Below, in pieces: positions 15,971-25,553 of a DNA stretch of 64,000 nt; the first letter of the stretch is position 1, and every line of letters starts with the position of its first letter. Made by a program: the position numbers and the translations under genes. This DNA is from Ewingella allii (GTDB taxonomy: Bacteria; Pseudomonadota; Gammaproteobacteria; Enterobacterales; Enterobacteriaceae). The notes beneath the pieces are model-generated. The model was not told the DNA's origin. It saw only the letters and a list, made by a program, of their open reading frames with translations, and did no database searches. The DNA lies in assembly GCF_044430645.1 (NCBI RefSeq), contig NZ_JAWUDN010000010.1, positions 152,592 through 216,591 of the forward strand, read 5' to 3'.

Positions 15971-17626
15971 TTAGCTCATCTGGCGGTCATCAATGTACTT
16001 ACGCTTATCCGGGGCCGGTGGGAAATACTGGTACAGCCAGGTTTCTGACAGCGCGGTGTTACCCGAGCGCAGGAACATGCGCAGCTCGACCGGCGCGACA
16101 GAATCGCTGTCCGGGTACCAGTCGAACAGGATGCGATAACCATCGAACGGCTGCACGTACAGGATTTCAATGTTTTTAATCTTACCGGCAGAAACATTAA
16201 TCACCGGCTCGATGCCTTTATCGGCGTAGGATTTCAGCTCGCCGCCGATGAAATCGACCGCGAAGCGGCGCGCCCAGACGTTAGGATAATGCTCGCCCGG
16301 CGCCCAACCCTCAGGGAAACCGCCCATGCCGGTGCGGGTGGCCAGCACGTTGGACAGCGGGCTGCGCTCCGGCGGCTCGCTGCTCCAGTAAAGCTTGTAG
16401 CTGAAAGTGAAATTATCCCCAGCCTTGACCGGCTTCTCCGGCTGCCAGAAGCAGACGATGTTATCCAGCGTCTCGCCGGTGGTTGGGATCTCCAGCAGGT
16501 TAATCGCCCCTTTCCCCCAGTTGCCGACCGGCTCTACCCACAGGCTCGGGCGCTTGTTGTACCAGCCAATCACGTCCTGATAATTGTTGAAGTCGTGGTC
16601 GAGCTGTAACAGGCCAAAGCCTTTCGGGTTTTCATCTGCAAAGGCGTTGAACTGCAACTTTTGCGGGTTATTCAGCGGGCGGCAAACCCATTCGCCGTTG
16701 CCGCGCCACATGGCCAGGCGATCCGAGTCATGAATTTGCGGGTGAATGGTGTCGCAGCGGCCGCGCTCGCTGGTGCCACAGCTGTACATGCTGGTCATTG
16801 GCGAAATGCCGAGCTGCTTGATGTCCTGACGCGCATTGAGGTGCTTTTCGATTTCCATCACTACGCGCGTTGGCTCGCAGTGAATGATGAAACGGTAAGC
16901 GCCGGTGACGCTTGGGCCATCTAACAGGGCGTAAACCGTGAAGGTGGTGTCGCCAGATTTTGGCGTTTCAAACCAGAACGCGGTGAAGTCCGGGAACTCT
17001 TCCGGCTGGCCGACGAAGGTGTCGACGGCCACGCCACGGGCAGATAAGCCATACTGATAAGTGTCATCCACGGCGCGGAAATAGCTCGCCCCCAGGAAAG
17101 AAACCACGTCGCGGCGGGTCAGTTCAGGGGCTTTGTTGACTTTGAAACCGGCGAACCCGAGGTTGGTAATGCCCTCCAGCTGCTTGGTGTCGACCCCGGC
17201 ATTGTGATACTGGAACAATTCAGGGCGGAAGTGGATCTCACGCGCCTGTTTTTTGTCGGCATCAACGGAATACATCTGCACGCGGCGCTTAAAGCCCATG
17301 CCGACGTGGAACAGCTCGACGTCCAGCTGGCGGTTTGGCAGGTCATGCCACAGGGAGTGGGCGTGATCATATTCAATGGCGTTGTACGCCTGCGGTGTTA
17401 GCTCTGCCAAGGTTTTAGGCAGAGGCTGCGGCGCGCCACCGTAGGGCTTCGACGCCAGGGAGCTGGCCATCTTTTGCAACACGGAGAAGTCAAAAGACGT
17501 TGCACCACCGTCTGCAACATTCCCCTGCGCTGCCTCAGCAGATCGCGTGAACACTGATGCCATTGCTGGCACCCCGCAGTAGGCGGCAAACGCCATTGAC
17601 GCTTTAATAAATGCTCTTCGTTCCAT
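15971..17626 (-). CDS. opgD: Glucans biosynthesis protein D (periplasmic)
   Basis: 551 residues, the same length as E. coli OpgD. A twin-arginine signal peptide is visible (MERRAFIKASMAFAAYCG, ending SAEAAQ), so the protein is exported folded to the periplasm. The rest matches the OpgG/OpgD beta-sandwich family, with segments such as NRQLDVELFHVGMGFKRRV, SFLGASYFRAVDD and GWYNKRPSLWVEP. OpgD acts on the backbone structure of osmoregulated periplasmic glucans; recent work assigns glucanase activity to the family. It is single, with terminators downstream and a 368-base leader region upstream. Confidence 0.93.
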   Translation of the reverse strand: MERRAFIKASMAFAAYCGVPAMASVFTRSAEAAQGNVADGGATSFDFSVLQKMASSLASKPYGGAPQPLPKTLAELTPQAYNAIEYDHAHSLWHDLPNRQLDVELFHVGMGFKRRVQMYSVDADKKQAREIHFRPELFQYHNAGVDTKQLEGITNLGFAGFKVNKAPELTRRDVVSFLGASYFRAVDDTYQYGLSARGVAVDTFVGQPEEFPDFTAFWFETPKSGDTTFTVYALLDGPSVTGAYRFIIHCEPTRVVMEIEKHLNARQDIKQLGISPMTSMYSCGTSERGRCDTIHPQIHDSDRLAMWRGNGEWVCRPLNNPQKLQFNAFADENPKGFGLLQLDHDFNNYQDVIGWYNKRPSLWVEPVGNWGKGAINLLEIPTTGETLDNIVCFWQPEKPVKAGDNFTFSYKLYWSSEPPERSPLSNVLATRTGMGGFPEGWAPGEHYPNVWARRFAVDFIGGELKSYADKGIEPVINVSAGKIKNIEILYVQPFDGYRILFDWYPDSDSVAPVELRMFLRSGNTALSETWLYQYFPPAPDKRKYIDDRQMS

Positions 17627-17994
17627 GCCAGAGGGTTTCCTGTGCCGGGCAAGTCAAGTTATCCGCAACGCCGTAGCGCCGAAAGGCATGTTGCCGAAAG
17701 TGGCACACAAGGGCATCTGCGGGATGTAAAAATACGACCCTAAGGCTAACGTAAAATTCCCATGGCGAGTACCACAAAATTGAATGCTTTCAGCTAAAAA
17801 TAGCTTGCACAGAACGCGGGCTTACGGCATGCCAAAGCTCCGGCATACGGGGGATGAGCGATAATTTAACCATTTAGATATCGCTAAAGAGACGGCCGAT
17901 TAAGAGCGTTCATAAAAGCAGCAAAAAACCGTTTTTTAAGAGGATTCCGTGACCACCTAAGTTAACAAAACGTTATTAATTAATGAATTATTGT
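17627..17994. other. Intergenic region upstream of opgD
   Basis: About 370 bases between the start of opgD and the 3' end of the AraC-type gene, both on the minus strand. It must contain the opgD promoter, but I see no clear -35/-10 pair. The only notable feature is a poly-A/T stretch (AAAAAACCGTTTTTT, 17923-17938) that could stop transcription from the regulator gene. Confidence 0.4.
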
Positions 17995-18846
17995 TTAAAG
18001 CTCAAGCCGAAACGCCGCTTTGCGATATTGCAGCGGGGTGCGGCCAATCAGCTTACGAAAACAGGTAATAAAATAGGGCGTATCGGCAAACCCGCACTGA
18101 CCCGCCACCTCTTCTATCCGCATATCGGTGGAGCGCAGCAGCTCACAGGCGCGTTTGATGCGCCGCGTCGCCAAATAGTCCACCACCGAGCCGCCCGTTT
18201 CTTGGCTAAAAACTCGCGAAATATAGCTTTGCGACAGTCCAATCGCCGTCGATAACTCGGCCAGCGAAAACTTCATCACGTAATTCTCTTCAATCCACTG
18301 CATCACTTTGGAGGCCGTGGTGCGGCTGACGGTTTTGCGCTTCACCTGCTGCTCGGGCATGAACTCCATCAGCTGCAATATCATCATGGCGATATCCTCC
18401 CACTGCGGCGTGGCGGCCAGCTGTAGCCGCTGGAAGCTTTCGAGAATGGTTTCGATATGCTGAGCGTTATCTGCTAAATCAAAGATATGCGCATCGCTCT
18501 CCGCGCCCCACAGGCGTGAGAAGTGCGCCCGGCGCTGGGGGAAACAGTGCAAAAAGCCGTCCAGCAGCAGGTGATCAAGATGCACCGTGGTGCGGACATA
18601 GTGGTTTTTCTCACTCTGCTCGACAAACACCTTGTGCAACTTAAAGGGCGGAAAGACAAACAGGCGGCCGGGGCGCAGCGTGTACTGTTGATTATCAACA
18701 ATCACTATCCCGTACCCCTGACTGATAAACAGCATCTCTAAACATTGGTGCCAATGAAAATAATTGGCGCTGCCCCTGCTCATGCGATTAAACGAGATCT
18801 GCCGATCGTTTAATGCAATGCGTTCGAGAAAGTCGGTCACCGCCAT
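17995..18846 (-). CDS. AraC-family regulator of the adjacent sugar-acid genes
   Basis: 283 residues. The N-terminal half is a cupin-like sensor (YFHWHQCLEMLFISQGYG, then RPGRLFVFPPFKLH). The C-terminal 100 residues carry two helix-turn-helix motifs of AraC type: FSLAELSTAIGLSQSYISRVFSQETG and MRIEEVAGQCGFADTPYFITCFRKLIG. The ATG has GGGGGAG five bases upstream. The gene is divergent from the DUF2264-symporter-GH88 operon with about 270 bases between starts, so it most likely senses an unsaturated uronic-acid sugar and activates that operon. That role is inferred from position. Confidence 0.88.
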   Translation of the reverse strand: MAVTDFLERIALNDRQISFNRMSRGSANYFHWHQCLEMLFISQGYGIVIVDNQQYTLRPGRLFVFPPFKLHKVFVEQSEKNHYVRTTVHLDHLLLDGFLHCFPQRRAHFSRLWGAESDAHIFDLADNAQHIETILESFQRLQLAATPQWEDIAMMILQLMEFMPEQQVKRKTVSRTTASKVMQWIEENYVMKFSLAELSTAIGLSQSYISRVFSQETGGSVVDYLATRRIKRACELLRSTDMRIEEVAGQCGFADTPYFITCFRKLIGRTPLQYRKAAFRLEL

Positions 18847-19116
18847 AAAGCTCCCCCACCCGATGACAAGAAATTAAAACTTTTAAGTCACTTTTTATAA
18901 TTTAGGCTCTTTTCTGCTCCAATCGGCAATAGCAATTTAAAAAAATGCACTGTTATGTGACCCGTATAACAATCGGGCAAAACAGATTCTCTATATTCCA
19001 ATGGCAAGTTACACACTCGTTGCAGTTGATGAAACAGCGTAAAAATAGAATTGAAATAATGTTTCACATACTTAATGCCATTATTTGCTCAGCCCTTTCG
19101 GGGGAAGGAATATCGA

Positions 19117-20952
19117 ATGAATCAGGTGAAAATCAAGAGTGATTACCCGCTACGCACTCGCCAACAGGTGAAAGATCTGCTGGGCGATATGCTGTCTGCC
19201 GTCGCGCCCTATACCGAAGAAGGCAAAAGCGGCATTGACCTCGGCCACTCCACCACCCATTACGGTAAAAAGATAGCGAAGATGGAAGCCCTGTCGCGCA
19301 TGCTGTGGGGCATTTTCCCCCTGCTCGCTAATGGCGATGAGTGTGAAAACCTGTCGTTTTACATCACGGCGATCCGCAACGGTACCAACCCCGAGCATGC
19401 CGAGTATTGGGGCGATATTCACGACTTTGACCAGCGCTGTGTGGAAATGGCGGCTTTTGGCGTCGGCCTGGCGCTGCTGGATAAAAAGCTGATGGCCTAT
19501 TTCAGTGACGCCGAGCAGCACAACCTGATGGACTGGCTTAACCAAGGCAAAGACGCCACCATCCCTAATAACAACTGGAATTACTTCCCCATCATGGTGC
19601 AGATGGGCTGCAAGCAGGCCGGTTTGCCGTGGGACCGCGAGGCGGTCGAGGCCCGTTTCGCGCTGATGGAGGCCTATTACCTCGGCGACGGCTGGTATTC
19701 CGACGGGCCGGGTCGCCCGCGCGACTACTATGTGTCGATGGCATTTCACTACTACGGCCTGCTGTACGCCAACTATATGGCGGATGTCGATGCCCAACGT
19801 TGTGCCCAATTGCGCCAGCGCGCGCAGCAGTTCGCCGGGGATTTCATTACCCTGTTTTCCGCCGAAGGAGCCGCCGTGCCCTTTGGCCGCAGCATGACCT
19901 ATCGCTTCGCCGAAGCCGCCTTCTGGAGCGCCGCCGCGTTTAGCGGGTTGGAGGTGTACTCCCCCGGCGTCATTAAAGGCATTGTCCTGCGCCACCTGCG
20001 CAGCTGGCTGAAACAGCCGATTTTTGACCGCGACGGCGTGCTGAGCATTGGCTATCACACGCCGAATCTGGTGATGGCCGAGGATTACAACGCGCCCGGC
20101 TCTCCTTACTGGGCCTGCAAGCTGTTTCTGGTGCTGGCATTGCCCGAGAACCATGCTTTCTGGCAGGCGCAAGAGCTGCCTTTGCCTCAGCTCAACAGCC
20201 CGCACTGCATTCCTCACGCCAATCAAATATTGCTGCGCGACGCGGCGCAACGGCACGTGGTGATGCTGACGTCAGGCCAGCTGGAGCTGAATAACTTCGT
20301 CAATACCGAGGCGAAATACACCAAGTTTGCCTACTCCAGCCAGTTTGGTTTCACCCTCGACCGCGGCCGGTTTGGCCTTAATCACGCGGGCTGCGACTCG
20401 ATGCTGGTACTGTCAGAAGGCGATGGCTACTACCGTGGACGCCGTGGCTGCGAAGAGGCAGTGACGCGCCCAGAGGTGATTTATTCGCGCTGGAAACCCT
20501 GGCACGACGTGGAAGTGAAAAGCTGGCTGTTCCCCTGCGGCGAGGGCCATCTGCGTTTGCACCATCTGACTAGCGCCCGCGCACTCGACGCAGTCGAAGG
20601 CGGCTTCGCCGTGATCCATGACCGCCAGACGCAGGTACAGTTAGGTGTAAATACCTCATCAAGCCGGATCGTCGCCTGTAACGGCTACAGCCACATCGCC
20701 GACGTCGGCGAGGCTACCCCGCGCGAGGCGGCGAGCGTAGTAACGCCGCCCAATAGCAGCATTATGTTCGCCGAAACCGCGGCCATTCCGCTGCTCAAAA
20801 CCTCCCTTTCCCCCGGCTCGCACTGGTTGATGTCCGCCGTGTTCGCCTCTGCCGATGTATCAGCTATGCCAAAAATCTTACCCCGCGTTATTCGCGGTGA
20901 AAGCGAGATAGAGATCCACTATCAGGGCCGTCACTGGACCGTCATCCTTTAA
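19117..20952 (+). CDS. DUF2264 protein, probable cytoplasmic carbohydrate-active enzyme
   Basis: About 611 residues from ATG 19117, which is preceded by GGGGAAGGAA; the frame extends further upstream without a ribosome site. Pfam family DUF2264 is recognised from the N-terminal LGHSTTHYGKKIAKMEALSRMLWGIFPL and the GDGWYSDGPGRPRDYYVSMAFHYYG stretch. The first 350 residues look like an alpha/alpha barrel, and the rest is beta-rich (MLTSGQLELNNF, DVEVKSWLFPCGEGHLRLHHL), a fold combination also seen in many polysaccharide lyases. No signal peptide is present, so it acts inside the cell. Encoded next to a GH88 hydrolase and a disaccharide symporter, it is a candidate lyase or hydrolase for uronic-acid oligosaccharides; the activity is not established. 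Confidence 0.82.
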   Translation: MNQVKIKSDYPLRTRQQVKDLLGDMLSAVAPYTEEGKSGIDLGHSTTHYGKKIAKMEALSRMLWGIFPLLANGDECENLSFYITAIRNGTNPEHAEYWGDIHDFDQRCVEMAAFGVGLALLDKKLMAYFSDAEQHNLMDWLNQGKDATIPNNNWNYFPIMVQMGCKQAGLPWDREAVEARFALMEAYYLGDGWYSDGPGRPRDYYVSMAFHYYGLLYANYMADVDAQRCAQLRQRAQQFAGDFITLFSAEGAAVPFGRSMTYRFAEAAFWSAAAFSGLEVYSPGVIKGIVLRHLRSWLKQPIFDRDGVLSIGYHTPNLVMAEDYNAPGSPYWACKLFLVLALPENHAFWQAQELPLPQLNSPHCIPHANQILLRDAAQRHVVMLTSGQLELNNFVNTEAKYTKFAYSSQFGFTLDRGRFGLNHAGCDSMLVLSEGDGYYRGRRGCEEAVTRPEVIYSRWKPWHDVEVKSWLFPCGEGHLRLHHLTSARALDAVEGGFAVIHDRQTQVQLGVNTSSSRIVACNGYSHIADVGEATPREAASVVTPPNSSIMFAETAAIPLLKTSLSPGSHWLMSAVFASADVSAMPKILPRVIRGESEIEIHYQGRHWTVIL

Positions 20953-20975
20953 TTATTCGGTTGTCAGGAGTCAGT

Positions 20976-22268
20976 ATGAAAACAATAAAAACAGCCAGTA
21001 AGTCTGCTTATTATAAAATGAGCAGTTTCATCTTCCTCTATTTCTTCACCTGGTCTTCCAGCTTCGGCTTATATGCGTTATGGCTGGGACAAAAGGCCGG
21101 ATTAGACAGTATGGATATCGGCGCGGTATTTGCGATTAACGGCGTTTTCGCCGTGGTCATGAAACCGGTCTATGGCTATATCATGGATAAAATAGGCATG
21201 AGTAAAAGCCTGCTTTATTTCGTGGTGATCGTCTCCGCCATGATGGCCCCCTTCTTTATTTATGTTTACCAGCCCCTGCTGGAAACCCATTTAATGATCG
21301 GCATTATTATCGGCGCGCTCTATTTAAGCCTGGGCTGGTACGCGGGCGTCGCGGCGTCGGAATCCTATGCCGATCGCTTTAGCCGCCTATACAGCATGGA
21401 GTTCGGCCAGATTCGCATGTGGGGCTCGCTCGGCTGGGCGGTGGCGGCATCGTTTTCCGGCCTGCTGTTTAACCTCTCTCCGGCGTGGAACTTCAGTCTG
21501 AGTAGCCTGAGTTCGCTGCTGATGCTCGGCGTGCTGCTGTCGCTAAAAATTGGCGAAGCCGAAATGCGCAATAACAATGTGATTTCGCAAGACAAAATCG
21601 TTTTTAGCGATGTCATTCTGCTGCTGAAGAATCGCAAATTCTGGATGTTTTCCCTGTACGTCGCCGGTGTCGCCTGGGTGATGTTTGTCGCCGAACAGCA
21701 GTTTTCGCGCTACTTCGTCACCTTCTTCCCGACCAAAGAGCAAGGCAACGCCATGTACGGCTACCTCAGCACCGTGCAGTCTGGCACCGAGTTCCTGATG
21801 ATGATGGTGATCCCTTTCTTGGTGAACTATTTCGGTGCTAAAAAGGGCTTGTTGCTGGTTGGGGTGGTGGTCGGCGTGCGGCTGATTGCCTCTGGGTTGA
21901 CCAATGACCCGCTGATTATCTCGATCATCAAACCCTTCTATGGTCTGGAAATTGCCCTGATTCTGGTGTCGGTTTTCAAATATATCGCCGAGCATTTCCA
22001 TAAACGCGTCAATGCCACCATGTACCTGCTGGGCTATCAGGCGATGATTTATGTCGGCTCCATTGTGGTCGCCCCGCCCGCTGGCTACTTCTATGACCGC
22101 ATCGGCTTCGCCCATACCTACCTGATCATGGGTGGCATCGCGCTGTGCTTCACCCTGATTTCCGCCTTTACCCTGTCAGCCTGCCACAGCCGCCGCCATG
22201 GCGTGGTTCAGGCCCCGACGCCCCCAGAGGTTAACGCCGCCGCGCCTTTAACCCCCGTTAAACACTAA
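20976..22268 (+). CDS. Oligosaccharide:H+ symporter (MFS, LacY/CscB-like)
   Basis: 430 residues from ATG 20976, which has CAGGAG upstream. Twelve hydrophobic helices and the oligosaccharide:H+ symporter pattern are seen: FIFLYFFTWSSSFGLYALWL in helix 1, motif A-like KPVYGYIMDKIGMSKSLL, and ESYADRFSRLYSMEFGQIRMWGSLGWA, where LacY-type carriers hold sugar-binding charged residues. It probably imports a disaccharide, plausibly an unsaturated uronic-acid sugar, for the adjacent GH88 enzyme. It lies 23 bases after the DUF2264 gene, in the same operon. Confidence 0.88.
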   Translation: MKTIKTASKSAYYKMSSFIFLYFFTWSSSFGLYALWLGQKAGLDSMDIGAVFAINGVFAVVMKPVYGYIMDKIGMSKSLLYFVVIVSAMMAPFFIYVYQPLLETHLMIGIIIGALYLSLGWYAGVAASESYADRFSRLYSMEFGQIRMWGSLGWAVAASFSGLLFNLSPAWNFSLSSLSSLLMLGVLLSLKIGEAEMRNNNVISQDKIVFSDVILLLKNRKFWMFSLYVAGVAWVMFVAEQQFSRYFVTFFPTKEQGNAMYGYLSTVQSGTEFLMMMVIPFLVNYFGAKKGLLLVGVVVGVRLIASGLTNDPLIISIIKPFYGLEIALILVSVFKYIAEHFHKRVNATMYLLGYQAMIYVGSIVVAPPAGYFYDRIGFAHTYLIMGGIALCFTLISAFTLSACHSRRHGVVQAPTPPEVNAAAPLTPVKH

Positions 22269-22297
22269 TTTGCGACTCGATTGCTAAGGGAGAAATA

Positions 22298-23488
22298 ATG
22301 ACCGTGACCATAACCAAAGAGAAGCTGCTGCCGGTTGAGCTAAACCAGTTGGACAAAATTGCTCTTCGCCAGCAGTTGGCCGAAGCCCGCCAGCGGGTGC
22401 TAAAGAAAATCGACCGCAACAGGGTCAAATTCGAGGGGAAATTCCCGGCTGAAACCTGTGAAAACAATCATTTTGCGTTAACCGAAAATGTCGAGTGGAC
22501 CACCAGCTTCTGGAGCGGACAGCTGTGGCTGGCGTGGGAGATGACCGGCGAGGAGAAATACCGGCTGGCGGCGGAGCAGCACATCCACTCCTTCGGCAAT
22601 AGAATTGCTAATCGCATCGACACCGCCACTCACGACTTGGGCTTCCTCTATACCCTCTCCTGCGTCAGCGCGTGGCGACTCACCGGCAATCGCGAGGCGC
22701 GAGGCTTTGCCCTGCTGGCGGCGGATGCCCTCATGGAACGCTTCAACCCGCAGTCGGGAATTATTCAGGCGTGGGGCGATTTACGCGATCCGGAACAGGC
22801 TGGCCGGATGATCATTGACTGCAATATGAACCTGCCGCTGCTCTATTGGGCCAGCGAGCAAACCGGGGAACCGCGCTACGCCGAGGCCGCGCGCCGCCAT
22901 GCTCAGCAGGCCGCCAACTATATTGTCAGGCCGGACGCCTCGACCTTCCACACCTACTATATGGATACGGTGACCGGCGAGCCGCGCTTTGGCAATACTC
23001 ACCAAGGCTATGCCGACGATTCATGCTGGTCGCGCGGGCAGGCTTGGGGGATTTACGGCTTCCTGCTCAGTTACCGCTATACCGGCGACAAGGAGATGGT
23101 GGAGTTATCGCGGCGACTGGCTCACTACTTCCTCAATCGCCTGCCGGAAGATGACGTCTGCCACTGGGATCTGGCCCTGCTCGGCACTAACCAGCCGCGC
23201 GACAGCTCGGCCGCCGCCATCGCCGTGTGCGGCCTGCTGGATTTGACTCAAGCCCTGCCCGCCACGGATGAAACACGTGCCTACTATGAGGAGATGGCGC
23301 TGCGCATCATGGCGTCGCTGACCGCCAACTATCTGGCGGCCGATGACGAAGATTGCGACGGCTTGCTCAAGCATTCCGTCTACCACATGGCGAGCGGCAA
23401 AGGGGTGGATCAATGCTCTAGCTGGGGTGACTACTTCTATGTCGAGGCGCTGGTACGCCTGACGCAGTGCTGGAAACCCTACTGGTAA
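22298..23488 (+). CDS. GH88 unsaturated glucuronyl/galacturonyl hydrolase
   Basis: 396 residues, the usual size for GH88 alpha/alpha-barrel hydrolases. These enzymes hydrate the 4,5-double bond of uronic acids left by polysaccharide lyases and so release the terminal unsaturated sugar. The two catalytic aspartates are placed as expected, in THDLGFLY and in IIDCNMNLPLLYWA, followed by the substrate-binding QGYADDSCWSRGQAWGIYG block. No signal peptide, so it is cytoplasmic. It is the last gene of the AraC-controlled operon. It implies that the operon handles products of a lyase acting on a uronic-acid polymer such as pectin, a glycosaminoglycan or a bacterial gum. Confidence 0.9.
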   Translation: MTVTITKEKLLPVELNQLDKIALRQQLAEARQRVLKKIDRNRVKFEGKFPAETCENNHFALTENVEWTTSFWSGQLWLAWEMTGEEKYRLAAEQHIHSFGNRIANRIDTATHDLGFLYTLSCVSAWRLTGNREARGFALLAADALMERFNPQSGIIQAWGDLRDPEQAGRMIIDCNMNLPLLYWASEQTGEPRYAEAARRHAQQAANYIVRPDASTFHTYYMDTVTGEPRFGNTHQGYADDSCWSRGQAWGIYGFLLSYRYTGDKEMVELSRRLAHYFLNRLPEDDVCHWDLALLGTNQPRDSSAAAIAVCGLLDLTQALPATDETRAYYEEMALRIMASLTANYLAADDEDCDGLLKHSVYHMASGKGVDQCSSWGDYFYVEALVRLTQCWKPYW

Positions 23489-23583
23489 ACTCTGCGCAAT
23501 ACCTCAAGGCGGCTGCGGCCGCCTGACTTCTGGCAGTCCCCCTCCCTTATGACAAAAATGCGAGCCGGATCTCACTTATAAAT

Positions 23584-23610
23584 TCAACCTCCTCCGCCAA
23601 ATGCCGATGA
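23584..23610 (+). promoter_or_regulatory. Possible FliA (sigma-28) promoter of the chemoreceptor gene
   Basis: TCAA, 15 bases, then GCCGATGA. The sigma-28 consensus is TAAA-N15-GCCGATAA, so 10 of 12 key positions agree and the spacing is exact. It lies about 145 bases upstream of the chemoreceptor start. Chemoreceptor genes in enterobacteria are commonly in the FliA regulon. Confidence 0.45.
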
Positions 23611-23755
23611 CTAAAGATGGCGTTTTTCGTCACGGCAGGGTTAGCCCGCTGGCAACCCCTGATTGTTGAAGTGTGCAAAGAAAACCTCGCGTGCGTGGCC
23701 TGTACCCTATGCGCCCAGAGTTGTCGCACATGCAGGACTAACAGAGCGGAATAAT

Positions 23756-25465
23756 ATGGACACCTTTACCACGGCCATTCCCGGTGCAACCGAGAAGCCA
23801 GCCACCTCTTTTATCAGCAATATTCGCCTGATCACCTTGATCAGCACCATTCTCGCCGGGATCCTCATTCTGTTTGCCCTCTCCATCGGTACGTCGAGTT
23901 TCTTCCTCAAGCAGAGTAACGATGCGTTGGAAAACGCCACGCAGGAGCTACAGATTCGTCTGGCCCTATCCAACAGTTCAAACCATCTGCGCACCGCGCG
24001 TTTGCTGTTGATTCAGGCCGCCGCCGCCGCGCGCGTCAGCGATCAGGATACCTTTGAGAAGAACATTACTGAGGCGCAAAAGCGCATTAAGCAGTCGCAA
24101 GATGCCTTCAAGCAGTACATCGACCGTCCGCATCAAACCGAGACTGACCATGCGCTCGACGAGCCGCTGAAAAAGTCATATGACAATTATCTCAAGCAAG
24201 GCATGGCGCCGATGCTGGAGTCTGCCCGCCAGTCCCATTTTGAAGAAGTCATTTCGCAGGAAGCCGAAACCCTGCGCGGGCTGGATCAGGCCAACAACGC
24301 GCCGCTGCTGGCAGCCATTACTTATCGCACCGATACCGCCAATCAGATTAACCAGCGTGCCCACGCCGACGCCAAGCTGGGTTACGCCCTGATGGCGGGC
24401 GCCTTTGCCCTGGCGCTGCTGCTGACGGTTATCACCTACTTCATCATGCGCAAAGTGATCATCACGCCGATTAACCGTTTGGTGAAGCGCATTCAGCACA
24501 TCGCGCAGGGAGATCTCACACAGCCTTCCGACATCGCGGGTCGCAATGAAATTGGCGTGTTGAGCACTAACGTTGACCATATGCAGAGTTCACTCGCCAG
24601 CACCGTGCTGACCGTGCGCGAAGGAGCAACCTCGATTTACCAAGGCTCAGCCGAGATTGCCAGCGGCAACACTGACCTCTCCTCGCGCACCGAGCAGCAG
24701 GCCGCAGCCTTGGAGCAGACCGCCGCCAGCATGGAGCAGCTCACCGCCACGGTAAAACTCAATTCGGAAAACGCCCATCACGCCAGCAAACTGGCCGCCG
24801 ACGCCTCCGAGAAAGCGCAGAAAGGCGGAGATATCGTCGCCAGCGTGGTGAGCACCATGGAAAACATCTCGCGCAGCTCAACCAAAATTGCCGAGATCAC
24901 TAACGTTATCAATAGCATTGCTTTCCAAACCAACATTCTGGCGCTGAACGCTGCAGTAGAGGCTGCCCGGGCCGGTGAGCAGGGTCGCGGCTTTGCGGTG
25001 GTGGCAAGTGAAGTGAGAAATCTGGCGCAGCGCAGCGCGCAGGCCGCTAAAGAGATTGAACAGCTGATTGAAGAGTCGGTAGATCACGTGGGCGAAGGCA
25101 GCCTGCTGGTCGGCGACGCGGGCGACACCATGTATGAAATCGTCACTGCCGTCAGCCATGTGACCGACATTATGGACGAAATCGCCTCGGCGTCAGATGA
25201 ACAGAGCCGTGGCATCAGTCAGGTAAGTCAGGCGGTATCGGAGATGGACGGCGTCACCCAGCAGAATGCTTCACTGGTGCAGCAAGCCTCTGCGGCGGCG
25301 GCATCGCTGGAGGAGCAGGCAGAGCGCCTGACGCAGGCCGTCGCGGTGTTCCGCCTTGATAGCAAAGTAATCACCACTGCGCCCCGCCGCCCGACGTTGG
25401 CATTAGTTGAGCCACTGAAAGAGAACAAACTGGCGACCGATAACCAGAACTGGGAAACCTTCTAA
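23756..25465 (+). CDS. Methyl-accepting chemotaxis protein (Tar/Tsr/Trg-like)
   Basis: 569 residues. An N-terminal membrane helix (about 25-47), a periplasmic four-helix-type sensor of about 150 residues, a second membrane helix (LGYALMAGAFALALLLTVITYF), a HAMP linker, and the cytoplasmic signalling hairpin with the invariant tip NSIAFQTNILALNAAVEAARAGEQGRGFAVVA. It ends NWETF, the C-terminal pentapeptide that tethers CheR and CheB, so it is a high-abundance type receptor. The start at ATG 23756 has GAGCGGA upstream. It follows the sugar-acid operon and could sense related compounds, but that is only a neighbourhood argument. Confidence 0.93.
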   Translation: MDTFTTAIPGATEKPATSFISNIRLITLISTILAGILILFALSIGTSSFFLKQSNDALENATQELQIRLALSNSSNHLRTARLLLIQAAAAARVSDQDTFEKNITEAQKRIKQSQDAFKQYIDRPHQTETDHALDEPLKKSYDNYLKQGMAPMLESARQSHFEEVISQEAETLRGLDQANNAPLLAAITYRTDTANQINQRAHADAKLGYALMAGAFALALLLTVITYFIMRKVIITPINRLVKRIQHIAQGDLTQPSDIAGRNEIGVLSTNVDHMQSSLASTVLTVREGATSIYQGSAEIASGNTDLSSRTEQQAAALEQTAASMEQLTATVKLNSENAHHASKLAADASEKAQKGGDIVASVVSTMENISRSSTKIAEITNVINSIAFQTNILALNAAVEAARAGEQGRGFAVVASEVRNLAQRSAQAAKEIEQLIEESVDHVGEGSLLVGDAGDTMYEIVTAVSHVTDIMDEIASASDEQSRGISQVSQAVSEMDGVTQQNASLVQQASAAAASLEEQAERLTQAVAVFRLDSKVITTAPRRPTLALVEPLKENKLATDNQNWETF

Positions 25466-25491
25466 CCTCCAGTGCTGTTAGCCCCATAAAC

Positions 25492-25530
25492 AAAAACACC
25501 GGATGCAGTCTCCTGCTCCGGTGTTTTTTA
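25492..25530. terminator. Rho-independent terminator after the chemoreceptor
   Basis: AAAACACCGGA...TCCGGTGTTTTTTA forms a strong stem with T and A runs on both sides, between the chemoreceptor and the convergent dsrB gene. Confidence 0.85.
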
Positions 25531-25553
25531 GTTTTAGCGAAAAGCCAAAGCGG

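Noticed and set aside
18950..18985. CRP site upstream of the DUF2264 operon
   Set aside because: Only one half (ATGTGA) is good; the second half is poor, so it is not listed as a feature.
19150..20256. 368-codon open frame on the minus strand opposite the DUF2264 gene
   Set aside because: It lies wholly inside the well-supported DUF2264 gene, has a His/Arg/Gln-rich composition typical of an antisense shadow, and no ribosome site or family motif.
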